Positions 1-13,160 of a DNA stretch of 64,000 bases are shown here, piece by piece. The notes below the pieces were generated by a model, which was not told the origin of the DNA, made no database searches, and saw nothing but the letters and a program-made list of their open reading frames with translations. The stretch lies in contig JAODUP010000549.1 in assembly GCA_025642065.1 (NCBI GenBank), forward strand, positions 167,501 through 231,500, given 5' to 3'. How positions within the stretch are numbered: position 1 is the stretch's first letter; each line of letters starts with the position of its first letter. Both the position numbers and the translations under genes were made by a program. Origin of the DNA: Paralvinella palmiformis (taxonomy: Eukaryota > Annelida > Polychaeta > Terebellida > Alvinellidae).

Positions 1-164
1 ATGTTCGAGTTCATCGTTGGTCCGGCCTGGAACGTATGACCGAGATCCGGGTCACCGTGTAAAAGAGATTATCAGATGAAACATCCCACAATCACAGTCA
101 ACTAGGGCTTTCGATTACGTGACCCAGAGGTCTTTATCACAACGCAGTATCGACTGCACCACCA

Positions 165-355
165 GCGCCTCCGTGGTCTAGCGGTAGCGTGTTGGACCAC
201 AGATCATTACCACCCGTGTTCGAATCTCGGCGTGGGTATACCTGAAGGTTGTTTCGTCTTTGACTTCGCCTCATTACCTTTGGAGGTCGCTCGGCCCATT
301 TAGCCTACTATGCGCACAAAAGTGGCCGTAAAACATCAATCATCATCATCACTGC
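165..355 (+). repeat. tRNA-derived SINE, family A
   Basis: The head carries a pol III A box (TGGTCTAGCGG) and B box (GTTCGAATC) with tRNA-like spacing. A tail shared with the other copies follows (tgaagcgaagtc block in reverse, then aaagtggccgtaaaacatc) and ends in a short CAT repeat. The same unit recurs at 3300, 6555, 27128 and 43585 (reverse strand), with a fragment at 5470. It is not a functional tRNA gene. Confidence 0.85.
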
Positions 356-1404
356 ACCACCGCAGAAGTCACCGGCTTGTGAGTATGGTTAAACAGGAAA
401 TCGGCACGAAGCGCCACACAGTGCCGGCTCTCGTCATTGGCATCAAATTCTAAACACACGACAAGGGATAAACACGCCAAAAACTGAACACTGACCAGAA
501 ACAAAAATGGAATTTAAAACACAGAAACCAACACAAAGTTTGGAAAGTACCGACTTCGCACGTAGAAACAGTAGTTCTAAAATATGCCATGTCCTATAAG
601 ATGTCTCACCTGCTGAAGTTTAAGACGAATAAAAGCCAGTTGACTGAAAGTCACCCAAATCACCTCAAAACAAACAGGAAGTACCGAGATGTGTCCCGTC
701 AGTCCGAGAATGGCGTCAGTTCCCGACGATCTCCCGATCAACTGAGCCGATACATCATCAGAACTAATGTGTCCTGGATTCAGTCATATCATCTTTCCCT
801 GTAGATCCTCTTTGTTTCCATCGCCAGGTAGGATGCCCCCCACTATTGATAGTCACGTGAAATTTAGCACACACCCCTCGCAAAGTGCGCGCGCGCGCGT
901 GTATGTGTGTGTGGCGGTCTGGGTTGATGCGTGTGAATCTCCAAAAGAATAGATAAAAAACACCATGAGATCATCATGAACTATAACCTTTGTATGTATA
1001 TCATGTATATTGCTACACCATCCAGGCAATCAGTTACCATAGTAACCCAACAGCGCGTCCCAGACAGGTAAGCGAATACACTGTGGCCACCAGAAGAAGA
1101 CGAAAAAAACCTTCCAGCAATCTATTCCCGATCTTGTCTGTCCGTGATCTCTCTTCCTTGATGGCTACTGCTGCCTTCTCGACTAAACAGACATCTTTCC
1201 GATAAGAGAAGATGAGGAAGGAGGGGGGGGGGTTATTTCTCTCACTCGTAATGCTTCATCACGCAGCAAGAGGCTTCCAGGTCTGTAACTAACTAGAAGT
1301 AACTGACTAGACTAGATCACTGAACGAGTCATCGGCAGAAAAATATATAAATAAAAGATGAACCATTTTTAAAAGGTCCAAACATAAATTTAAAATAAAT
1401 TTAT

Positions 1405-1442
<38 letters not shown>

Positions 1443-3299
1443 TGTGCCACCGAACGTGCGTATGCTGTGATCACAGGATCAGTGGATCGGAATCCTGAAT
1501 TATATTTTTCGGAACTAAAACGTCTCGCAACCCACCCCCTCCATGTGTGTGTGTGTGTGTGGGGGGGGGGGGTATACACCGGTATGTGACACTGTATATT
1601 AAACAGCTCATCACTTTTTCTTTCCGACTAACCTCACACACTACTGACTCATAGAATGTTATGAGTAGTTGACCTGGTATGAGTGACAATAAACCACAAA
1701 TATACCCCCCACTACTAAAAAAATTATAAAAATTAATGCCAAAGCCAAAATACATTCATTTCACGACAAAGGTTTTTAAACAATAAATTAACAGTAATCA
1801 ACTACAAAAGAGAAAAACTCTCATGGTTATACAGGTCATGAACCATATCAACAACGGCTAAACTATGTATTAATTACTACAAGCATCTGATGTATGGTGA
1901 AAAGCAGGTAAAACATGCTAGGTATAACATAACAACACAAAAAGGGTATAAACACACACACACACTCGCGCACGCACACATATATCTGACAAGAATCCCA
2001 TGGCTAGATGTTACGGATGCCCGGGGCGGCTGTAGACCCAACTTTCAACCTCCTCCATAAGCCGGTCTTTCTTAATTAGTCTGTGTCTAATGTTAAACAG
2101 GTAATATATCTGTGTCTACATGCTTTATGCTTCTGTGTACGTTGTACATACTACATATGCTTGTACAGATTACCCGTATTCTTACATACAACATATGCTT
2201 TAGAGATTATGCATTTTGTACCAACTATGATGTAGGATGTACATACAACACAGGCTGTACTACATTCATTACGTATGTTGTGACCAGATTGTATGCTGTC
2301 CAGACCGTGAGTGTTTTACAGACTAGGTATGTTGTACACATATGGCGGTGGCCATACTATGATGGATTGTTCTAAGTTACGCACCTATAAATGATGGCAT
2401 GAAACAGAATACACTCCCACTGTGTTGATAATGGCACCTAACTGTATCGGTACATACCGGTATAACGAATAGCCTCTAATTCAAAGAGCATACAATGGTT
2501 GTAAAAGTGAGTGAGTATTTTGGATGGCAGTTGTCTGAAGGCGTATTATTGGATGAAACATCCTACAAATGTCAACAATGCTGGGATTCAACTCCATTAT
2601 CCTGTTTAGCCCACAAACAACTACACTGTAGGAGTCCTCAAAATTTCGGAGTATAAAAGGTTGAAACAGAGTATCATTTAAGAACAACCACCCACCCACC
2701 CCACACACACACAAAGACACACTCCCGAAAAGACCCTAATCAGAATAAATAATATGCATACAAACAGTGATTCACATTCTTATAGACGCAGTGTAATCTC
2801 CCAACAAACACAACTAGGGCCCAGTTAACTATATTACTCGTGTACTGAACACAAAATTTAGTACATGACCTTGACGTCAACTGATAAACTCACTGTATTC
2901 TACCAGATCCATACAATATTAATAATAATAAATAGGAAATATATAAAACCCAAAGAAACTGTTCTGCTCAGTTTACTGAGTGAGTATTTTGTTTAGAATC
3001 GGGACTGCTGACACACGACTGAGTGCTGAAACATCCCACAAACACAGGTAGTCCGTATCTAGTAGCGTACAGAATACAGAGAAAATTAATCAAAAACATT
3101 TCCAGAAAACCGGACACAACCTGACAAACACCAGTTAGAGGAGGTAATAAAATAAACTATTTAGATGACAACTGGTTGTATGAACTGTTGAATGACTTAA
3201 AAAGGGTAAATACTCTTTTCCAATGTGGCCCTTGATAGTTATGCTGAATGGCCAATAGTATCATCCCCCGCCTCTTGCATTCTAACCCCCTCTGACCCA

Positions 3300-3485
3300 G
3301 ATGACGATTATGATTGATGTTTTACGGCCAATTTTGTGCACATAGTAGGCTAAATGGGCCGAACGACCTACTAAGGTAATGAAGCGAAGTCAAAAATGAA
3401 ACAACCTTCAGATATGCCCAGCCGAGATTCGAATACGGGTGGTTGTGATCCAACACGCTACCGCTAGACCATGGAGGCGCCCCCC
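3300..3485 (-). repeat. tRNA-derived SINE, family A
   Basis: This is a reverse-strand copy of the unit at 165. Reading on plus, it runs from the tail (gattgatgttttacggcc) to the tRNA-like head (ctaccgctagaccatggagg). Length is about 185 bp. Confidence 0.85.
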
Positions 3486-3844
3486 TCTGACCCAGAGGGA
3501 TCAGTATGGGAAGATGGAATTAAAGTACCTTAGTTAGTCTTGAACGCCCCCCCCCATAGTTTTAATTAACTGAGATGGCGGCATCATGTAATACGATGAA
3601 CCACCCATGATGATGTGAGTCGAGAAACTAATCATCGGAAATATTTGCACCTTTTGACCTCTAGCGCCAGATTCAATGTGAGCAACTGGCAGACCATTAA
3701 CGGTCCTAAATACTTGAACAACACGTATATCTACAAACAGCAGGATCCAGTCAAACACCTGATCCATACCTACAATATCCTGAATGAGTGATCCTCAGAT
3801 ATGACAAATATATGTAAGCCAGGTAGAAAGTCATGATTGTAGAA

Positions 3845-3915
3845 CACTCACTCACTCACTCACTCACTCACTCACTCACTCACTCACTCACTCACTCACA
3901 CTCACTCACTCACTC
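3845..3915. repeat. (CTCA)n microsatellite
   Basis: About 17 tetranucleotide units with one interruption. Shorter CTCA runs also occur near 8641. Confidence 0.95.
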
Positions 3916-4356
3916 AACCTAATATCTCAGTTATCAGTGCTATAAAGTGTATGATATTTAAATAAACACACGTACACACACTGTATATTGGTAAGTATAT
4001 ATAGTCACCATATACAAGAATGTGATAATCTCTAATCCTATGGATCGATGAATCTCTCAGATAGAATAAGTGCCTAATTTTTTTTAAATCATAGGATCTA
4101 GTGTGTAACTGTAAGTGTGTATGCGTCTATGTGCAAGTGTGGGTTTATGTGTATATGTGTATGTGTGTTTCCCATGTTACTTAATTTGCTTACTCAGCAG
4201 GTAAGAACGATGTAAACTAAATCTGAGTATCAATTACAATTCCCACAGCTGTCTACACAGCTGGAACATGACACAATTTAGCTGAATGGGTCGCTACACT
4301 GTAATAGGTATCCAGCTGTTGTATTCACAATTCATGATTCTTTGTGCCAGTGCCTC

Positions 4357-4358
<2 letters not shown>

Positions 4359-4404
<46 letters not shown>
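4359..4404. repeat. (CA)n microsatellite
   Basis: An uninterrupted run of 23 CA units. Confidence 0.95.
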
Positions 4405-4406
<2 letters not shown>

Positions 4407-5144
4407 ATACTTAAGTATAAGTCTGGCAGTGATGGGGGTGATTACAAGTTAAAAACTCATTAGAAAAATATATAGCAAACATTTCAAAGATAAAGACCAT
4501 ATATGTTTACACTAAGATCTTTAAAACCCTTAATGAACAACAGTTCAGAAAGCTGAAGGTTTACTACAGTATCAAATCAAATTTGTTTTTAAACTTAAAA
4601 AAACCCAGTAATTAATTAAGTTATTCACTACAACATCACCAGCTGCTGTGTACTACGTAATTAATCAATTCCCATAAATTAATTGCACAGAAACTCTAAG
4701 AATAAACTAAAATAACGGGAGACTCGAGGTTTCCTGGACATAAAGAGAATATTCCAGCATTTTCCAAAGGAAAGAGACTGAACAGGAAAAGTTCCCTTTT
4801 CATGCCTTAATCAAACTAGCCAACATCTTTATTGTACCATAAAAAACATATCATATTACCTACACACAGCTCACAGTTAACAAACAACATTTTGTAAACT
4901 TCTAAACCTCTCATGATTTATAAATTTTCCAATGCAATGAAACAACTTAAAATATTCAGCTTTATCACTTTATTGCGTATTTATGTTTAACGGAATCAGT
5001 CTGACTATATTAGTGCATAAAATTTCGTTTAAAAAATATGTTTCTGGAATGCGCTGATCAAACAAATACGACTGTACTTGATGAACTAGTAAGTGTGTTT
5101 TTTTATAACAATAAGTACTGTTAAAAAAACACTTACCAGGTAAT

Positions 5145-5178
5145 CAAAGAATATAATCAGTACTGATTATATTCTTTG
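5145..5178. repeat. Perfect 34-nt palindrome
   Basis: The 17-nt arm caaagaatataatcagt is followed immediately by its exact reverse complement with no spacer. It could extrude as a cruciform or hairpin. No gene is nearby. Confidence 0.9.
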
Positions 5179-5469
5179 TCACTTTTACCAAAAACCTGAG
5201 CCATAAGTACACAGTTGCCCCATTAAAATAACTCCAACTAATATCAAGACCCTTTATATGAATGTAACAACTGAAGCGTTTTGCTTTGTGTAACGTTTTG
5301 TCATCATACAAACGAAGTTGTCATAAGTTACCATAGAAACAATGACTACAACAGCAGGAACACTGATCATACTAGAATTCAGTCCTGCAGTGGCATGTTT
5401 TGCACTACACCAACAAGAATGGGGGATGTGGGGGGGGGGCGTTCGATGCCCAAACTGGTAGCATGGTTT

Positions 5470-5555
5470 TGGCTAGAGGGGTTCGAACCATTACCTTTAA
5501 AAGTCAACATTTAGTCAACCGTATACAAAAAGTGGCCACAAAACAGCAATATTTT
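5470..5555 (+). repeat. Fragment of SINE family A
   Basis: A B-box-like GGTTCGAACC is followed by a shortened, diverged copy of the family A body (cattaccttt ... aaaagtggccacaaaacagc). The A-box half is missing. Confidence 0.55.
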
Positions 5556-6062
5556 ACATTTCAATAAACAGGAAGTGGAGATTCTAAATTTAAAAACAGT
5601 TAAAGTTCACAAGTTCTCAAGATGCAGGGACATTAAGTATCTCTAACAGTACACGTCTGAGTATTACTCCTCATACGAGATGTGGCCTGTATATCAATGG
5701 TTGATGGTCGAGAGGTATTCGCAGAGAAAGTATCTGAAAATTACGCATCTTTCCCAGTAGTTAGTGACATTCTGAGCCGATACAGATTTGAACCGAACTG
5801 ATGTCACGTGAAAAGCGGATCCAGAAATGATAGAGTTGTCTTTGAAAAAACTCATCCAGTATCAGCCCATCCAAAACCGAGTTTCGTCAATACTTCTGAT
5901 CAAAGAGGAACATTATGAGACGAGCGAGGGTGACTAATGATGGAGAATTTAAGGAAGTTAATGAGTAACTCAATAACCACATAAAGTGTTCTGTATCAAA
6001 ACCAAAACAGTTCTGACGGTCAATTGTCTAATAATCTACTATCAGACAGTTTGGGCTGTGGA

Positions 6063-6428
6063 ATGAGTCAGCTACAGTTTGTTTAGCCTGGTGGTCACTG
6101 ACCGAGGAGTGAGTCAGTGGTTTGTTTAGCCCAGTGGTCACTGGTTTGTTTAGCCCGGTGGCCACTGACCGAGGAGTGAGTCAGTGGTTTGTTTAGCCCA
6201 GTGGTCACTGACCGATGAGTGAGTCAGTGGTTTGTTTAGCCCGGTGGTCACTGACGGAGGAGTGAGTCAGTGGTTTGTTTAGCCCGGTGGTCACTGACCG
6301 ATGAGTGAGTCAGTCGTTTCTTTAGCCCGGTGGTCATTGGCCGAGGAGTGAGTCAGTGGTTTGTTTAGCCTGGTGGTCACTGATCGAGGAGTGAGTCAGT
6401 AGTTTGTTTAGCCTAGTGGTCACTGGTC
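6063..6428. repeat. 43-bp minisatellite
   Basis: There are about nine tandem units of 43 bp with core gtttgtttagcccggtgg tcactgaccgaggagtgagt cag. Units differ by a few substitutions, and one is truncated after tggtcac. There is no coding potential. Confidence 0.9.
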
Positions 6429-6554
6429 ACATTCGAGACGTCAGTGGCTGAGGCGAGCGACTACCTGGGAACGATCAGATAAACACAGGTTACTTAATCT
6501 GATTTGAGTCTTGGCCTGAACTGGTCTGCAACACGGTGCTATAAAATGTAAATT

Positions 6555-6738
6555 TTGATGTCTTACGGCCACTTTTGTGCACATGGTAGGGTAAATGGGA
6601 CGCGAGCGACATCCAAAAGCTAATGAAGCGAAGTAAAAGATGAAACATCCTTCTGCCAAATAACGGTCAGGGTTTGAACTCAGGTGGTATAGATCTGTGG
6701 CAAACTGCGCTACCAGTAATAGGCCATAGAGGCGGCCC
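6555..6738 (-). repeat. tRNA-derived SINE, family A, diverged
   Basis: This is a reverse-strand copy with the shared gtcttacggccacttttgtg and aatgaagcgaagt blocks. The B box has decayed (gtttgaactc on the plus strand), and the head shows changes relative to the copy at 165. Confidence 0.8.
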
Positions 6739-8796
6739 AGAGTGCTCTAAGCACAGCATTACTCAATGAAGCTCCAATATCTCTGCGAAACCTGATATGA
6801 CTGAAATAGTAACACACTAATCGTGGAACTGTTTCATTGCCCGATATCTTGCTGTCCAGGCAACTTTTTATTTTCGTCAAATAGTAAACACACGCCAATC
6901 CTGTTTTCAGTCCAGACACTGTCACATTGGATCAGTCAGTGTTATCCTGAAGCCTACACTGAGAGATATAATCAATCAGTGAGTTTATCTTAACCGTCAT
7001 GTTAAACCTTACTATTTAATGGAAAACCACATTACTTTACACATTCGAATTATTTATGCAGTAATAATTTGTAATAAAGTGAATGTGACAAACAATAAAC
7101 AAAACATGAAGAGCCGAACACAATAGAAGTTGACCACAATAGAAGTTGACGTGCTGTAGTAGAGCTCTTCTTGGCATGGTTGGACTTCCCGAGAGAAAAT
7201 CCAGAATGGACAGCTACATAAAAATTGTGACAAAACTAAATCACACAAACAGGATCCATTTTTTTTAAAATAAAAATAAAACACAAATTTCAACATCCTT
7301 TGAGGATGTGAAAAAATTTACAGGATGTAAAAACTGAAAAGGCAAAGAATCAATCTGATGGCAGGTGATCTCAGGCCATTCAGTAAACATGATTTTTTCG
7401 GTCAGATGTCGGGAAAAAAAGTTAGAAGAGGAGGCAGTTATAAAATGATACATTATTGTGGGGTTGATATTTGTATGGTGATTTTATAAGAATTTCTTTA
7501 CAAAATAATTCACTATGTGGCGTTCTTGCCAGTTAACGTAGCCTTTCCAGGATTTGTCACAATTACATTTAACAAGATATTACCTGTGAAGGTTTGTAGT
7601 AGAATTTCCAAGTTTGAAGTATATATTTTGGGAATCAGTAGCGATTATTTGATCACTTATGTCATGACTTTACTTCAATATTGGCTTTTAGATGGTATTT
7701 ATTTTCAACTGTAACTAAACTATAACATTATACCTTTTTTTCTGGTTTTAAATTAGCATAAAAATTACTAAATATGATAACAAAGAAGCTAAAGGAGACA
7801 CAATATTGACAGCTTTAGTGATTTAAGCCAGCAGAAAGGAAAACATAATGGATTGTTATTATATCAATACACGCTTTTTCTGGCCATAAGTGGATAAAAG
7901 TTTACAGCCATAGTCTGACATAGTTTATATTAAAAAGTAACTGGCATCACAGATACCGGTCTTGGCCTGAATATGCAAAGAATAAAGTTTTTAATATGCA
8001 AAAAAATGGGGATTTAGAACTGAAAATATAACTGTCTAAAAGATGCGGGTCGTCACTGGTGTGGGACACAAGAAATAAATGTTAAATTTGATAATGAGCT
8101 TGGGACATACATCATAAAAGAATTACATGTAATATCATTTGGTTCAAAGAGTTGCAACTCTGTCCCAGCAACAGCTTCAAACACGCAATAGTAGGCATCA
8201 TGAACAACAATACACCATAACCATTAAAGCGATTAAAATCGTTTATTAAAAGTTGGTATAAGAGAACAAATTTAGAAATTTCATATAAATTGTCAGCCCA
8301 ATTCACAATCATATGTTTCACACAATGCTAAACTGATTTATCAAGCTTTGTGTGCCTGTTTTTATCTCTCTGCAATACTGACATATCTACAGCAGAGCGC
8401 ATTTTGAATAATGATCGAATTAAGCAATAACGGTTCTGAAAGATTTCCCTAACCTAATGGCCAATGGAAAAAAAAGAGACGAAAAAGTGTGATTTGTCAT
8501 TTTAATCACTAAGAATGTGAAAGAGCACAAAAACAGTATTTTTGGCCCAGACTATGATGCTGCTATATCATACCACAAAAATATTACCAATCTTCTCACA
8601 CAGATCCGCAATTTTGAGCTAACATTTAACCATAATCAACACTCACTCACTCACTCACAATGTAAAATGTAATAAATCTAACTAACCTCACATAATATAT
8701 TCTGCTGTCATTCGTTCCATACAGAACATTATTCTGAATGCATCAACAAGAATAGTGAACAGTTAGTTGGCTTCTGACATCAAAAATTAGCAATCA

Positions 8797-8798
<2 letters not shown>

Positions 8799-8847
<49 letters not shown>

Positions 8848-8850
8848 TAT
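8799..8850. repeat. (AT)n microsatellite
   Basis: About 26 dinucleotide units with a single C interruption near the right end. Confidence 0.95.
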
Positions 8851-9884
8851 AATACAAGCACAGAATACAGACTAATTACAGAAACAACTCAGCAGATCTG
8901 CCAACCTTGACATTTATTACAGATTATATTAATTAGTCCAATTTAACCTCAGTACAGGGATATCAGATGGTAAAATTGGAGAAGAAAGTGGTCCAGCGAA
9001 GTACCTCAACGTACACAAACAGCAACAAGCCATCGAAGCAAATCAAAATCATAGAACATTCAGGCTTGGTTATAATACATAACACCACTCACCGATGGAT
9101 CTATTTCGACTCTGAGGTGTCTCGTGTGCTAGAGAGTCCAGCGGGTGATGTCTTCGTTATAAATTCCATGCCACATTTCGGCTTTATAAATAGCCATGTG
9201 GACATTTTTTACATAAAACACAAAGCGCATTCCGTGTTAACTGACAGCGGCATGCAGCAGCTAAAAGAGAGCGAGAGAGAAAAAAGTCCATTCCCTATGA
9301 TATCATACAATGCACCGCACCATGTGTCAAACGACTTGTGTCAGTGTGTGTTTGACCAGAGGAAAACTTATTAGGTAGTTTACTTCAGCACTGTATTATT
9401 AATAATGACACTCGCGTCTTTCCTGTTCATTCAATGACAATCATCTAAGCGGGCGTTTGTTCTTCACAGTCAAATGAGTACACGAGGAGAGGTGTTCTAA
9501 GTAATGCTCACGCTAAAATGCGGGGGGGGGCGTGATTCTCAGTAATCTCTGTTAAAATAAACAATGAATTTCACCGATCATATCACGACAATAGCAACAA
9601 CGATGCCTACTGGATGACGCCTGCGATGATCATCCGAGGTCAGTAAGACGGTTTGATCATAATTAAGATAGACAGTAAAGCTCACCAACAACAGGTCAAA
9701 TTAATCCGCTTACACTAATGGCATTAGATTAGTAATGGCGGTGAGAAGATGTCATCATATTAAATACTCCACAATGTGATGATAAGAACATACGGAACAA
9801 CCCGACCAAATGATTAACTGGAGTAATATCTGTAAAAATTAATAACATCCTTGATGATATTGTTGTATACGGCCAATAATGGTT

Positions 9885-9885
<1 letters not shown>

Positions 9886-9934
<49 letters not shown>
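9886..9934. repeat. (TC)/(CA)n microsatellite
   Basis: A short TC run passes into about 20 CA units. On the minus strand it creates spurious Cys/Val-rich open frames. Confidence 0.95.
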
Positions 9935-9935
<1 letters not shown>

Positions 9936-11442
9936 GACACACCTTAGTATAAATGTTGTATTTACATTTATAATTTTCTGTGACTGTCTTTCTTTGTTTC
10001 TTCGCACACACACACACACTCAATGACATAGACAGAGAGAACATAATGAAAATATTCCTACTTACACACACACACACAAAGAGAATACCGGCTGTTAACA
10101 GTAACAATTGCCGTCTAGCTATAACCGGGTTTGATGTGATATCACTAAAGTAACAACACACTGATAGCTAACTAGACGCAATAAACATCTGATCTCGGTC
10201 AAGTGGGATTCATACATCAGACAGCCATTATCTCAGATTCTAATATCATTTTTAACGGACTTTGAAGTGAACAAACGGAAAACTAGCCTAACCTATGTGT
10301 GGGTGTTGAGGCCATCATCTACCAAATAACTGGGATGGGTACCTGGGAGAGGGAGGGCGGGGGGTTCAAAAAGCGGGCTGGTATTATTCACTGTCATGTG
10401 AGTTACTATTTAAATTTACACCCCTTCTTATCGTCTGCCGGTGAAAGCACTAAACATCCACATATGACCGGGGTCACGTCTAAGAAAATGCTATGTCCTT
10501 GTCGGCAGTATACTTCGGACCAGTGAGTCATCTAACTCAAAAGACGAGTTGGTGATGTTAATACTATACGTCAATCAACCAGAGTAAAATCCGAGTAAGA
10601 TATATCTAAATAAGTCGGGTCAGGCAACTGTTGTGACCCGATTATGCTAATTAGGGCCATATTCAGCTGACTGTCAATGATCACAAATTCCTGACCAACC
10701 ATTAACTGTTTATCAATTGGCTATCTTTCGTACGTTTTTGACAATCTACATTAAACTACTGGTTAAAAGTGGTGACTTAAAAACTGGTTTTTGTCCCGTT
10801 GTTGATAAAAATCAATTTGAAACAAAACCGATCGTAAAAATTGCGTTATATACTTATCTTAAAACAAAACTGATGTCAAAAAACATTCAAAAACCTAGCT
10901 GACATTTAAACCATTTTACGGAAGGGAAAGTGGCATCCGATTTTACATTTTAAAAAAATATGAAATCCTGCCACCGAATATAAAAGAACTGATTGTCATA
11001 AAGGGAGCATCATACACGGTGATGATCTGTTTTTACTCACTAGATGACTCGAACCCACCTGCTAGCTACAGCCCTTCTTTAAAATTCAGATCCATACAAA
11101 TCACATTTACCAACAGACTTTCGCGTGGCAAATGTTATATATAAATATGGCAGAAAAAGTATTTAAACATTTCTTTCGGTTCCCTTTTAACAAAAATCAA
11201 CTATACTGTTTACGTCACAGGTTCACGTGACTTTACTACCGCAATATAACAGTCAGACTGTGAAAGTCTAAACGACGTTTCTTCTCTTTTCTAGCAGAGA
11301 GCAAGCTAAAGTTATGACAACACCAGGTCCACAACTCTTCGCATAGACAATTACTCACCTGACAGTCAACAAAAGTTTCAGGCAACAGCAAGGCAAAGAA
11401 AGGCTTTACCAGAAAGAGGTAAGTACGGTTCTGTGTTAAGGT

Positions 11443-11447
<5 letters not shown>

Positions 11448-11487
<40 letters not shown>

Positions 11488-11509
11488 AGAGAGAGAGAGA
11501 GAGAGAGAG
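11448..11509. repeat. Compound (TA)n(GA)n microsatellite
   Basis: About 19 TA units are followed directly by 12 GA units. Confidence 0.95.
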
Positions 11510-13087
11510 GGGGAGGGAGCAACTTTTGCACCTGTGATATCAGTCAGTATTCAATATTGATAAACAAATATGGTAAATAATACTGATATGAAATAGTATT
11601 ATTGTTTAATATTACACGGGATTACATTATTTCTAGATTGAATCTCTTCCTTGTCAGTGTAAATCTGAGCTGTAAGTGGCTGTGTTTATATAACTAAGCA
11701 AACCTAAAGTGTATTACCCACCTTTGAAAAGTGCTAGAGTACTCTCTCTCTCTCTCGTGTGTGTGTCAAAAGATACTAACAAAGATAATTAAGATAATAT
11801 ATGGATGATTCATCAGGAATAGAAACAGAAGAGAAGCTAATGTTTTACCATTCTCATACACACACATACAAATTATATATCAGGGCTAAAACAAACAGTT
11901 GAGACCTAAGCATGGTATGCAGTTTACACAATTTTTTATTTCGTAATTAAAACCTGGTGGGTGACCTGACTGACAAAGTACACATAGACTAGGTAATTTT
12001 TCTGTATCAACAAAATACCTGAAGACATCAAGTCACTCTCCCCAAGATAGACTAGTGATGTCACCACTAAACACCATGTGAGCTGTACACAAAAAACATA
12101 CCGTTTCTTTTACAGGACCCTTTCCTGGTGGATAATATTTAAAAAAGGGGAAAAAAAATTAATGGAAAACAAAACCAAGATGCTAGAATATTGAGAAGAG
12201 CATTACCAAATATCCTCATTTTCTGATAAACCAATAATCCAGATATATAAAAGATGCTAAGAAATTAATTACTAAATTCTTTTAATCAGAAGCAAAATGT
12301 AATACGAGCGCCATCGAGGCAGCAGTAGTCGTGTCTGTTCTTAGCAGGTGAAGTAATGCGTGTTTAAAAAACACTTAATTCCACCAATGAGTGTGCAAAT
12401 GATCAGATGACTTGTTCAGCTCTTGGACAAGTCATGCCCGAGTTAAATGGCCATGGTGCTACTTCCAGGTGAAACATCCCTCAATATCAGGTAATGCTGG
12501 GATTCAAAGCCAGAACTAGAGACTTGCTGTATTCACCGTATTATTGGAATATCGTGCACCGACAAACAAGACTCTTAAAACCTATAAAATAATTTCCCAA
12601 TTATCAGTCAGTCGACATAACTCGTCAGAAAGGCAAACAACATATGGCCACGTAACTCTAATAAATATTGGTATTATTATGATGAGCCACCCATATGTTA
12701 TAATCATGATTTTCCATGCCAGTGTCTATTCAACAACAACCCCCCCCCCTTCCCCCCGCACACACACACACACACACCAGAAAGGAATTGCTGAACAATC
12801 GACTAAACAGATCTCTCGGTTTTACATCAGCAATTGAATGGAATTGTAATCTGACAGAATGGATGAAAGGAAGTACCTGTAATCCTTGAATGCCGCTTTG
12901 ACTAGCTGTTATAAGGTCAGTTCACAATACTAACCTTGAAGTCTTCGTTCCTCAGACGTCTATCAAGACAACAGATTTCTGTTATAATTGGTAAACACTT
13001 CAAATGTTCGGTGTGCTTCATACACACAGTGACATAACATACCATCTACAAACAGGTTATAACTAACTGTGACTAGACCCCCCCCCC

Positions 13088-13160
13088 CCAGCTTATAACA
13101 TAGTGGTTAGAGCACTCACGGCGGTACAGCAAGCTACCAAGTCAAGGCTCAAATCAAAAG
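13088..13160 (+). repeat. tRNA-like SINE head fragment
   Basis: An A-box-like tagtggttagagc is followed at tRNA spacing by a B-box-like ggctcaaatc. There is no recognisable body. It follows a poly-C run. Confidence 0.35.

Noticed and set aside
171..240. tRNA gene with A and B boxes
   Set aside because: The same head is attached to a conserved non-tRNA body in several places, so it is a SINE head. No full cloverleaf was supported.
1100..1190. Minus-strand peptide EKAAVAIKEERSRTDKIGNR as a possible exon
   Set aside because: The texture looks coding and an AG precedes it, but the donor is poor and no neighbouring exon could be joined. Not enough to call.
6063..6428. CRISPR-like array
   Set aside because: The 43-bp units are head-to-tail repeats without unique spacers, in a eukaryotic sequence, so this is a minisatellite.
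8967..9374. 135-codon open frame on the plus strand
   Set aside because: The longest intergenic frame, but no family motif, no splice context and no coding texture beyond lack of stops. Recorded only as a weak orphan candidate.
9729..10161. Cys/Val-rich minus-strand open frames
   Set aside because: Created by (GT)n repeats read as protein. The same artefact occurs at 37175-37518, 57079-57408, 62790-63094 and 63472-63684.
11344..11406. Small minus-strand exon ending before gtgagt
   Set aside because: A good donor only. The putative exon (PFFALLLPETFVDCQ) has a doubtful acceptor and does not match the missing ECD sequence.
12868..12981. Two tiny candidate minus-strand exons
   Set aside because: They would be separated by a 29-nt intron, too short to splice, and do not match ECD.
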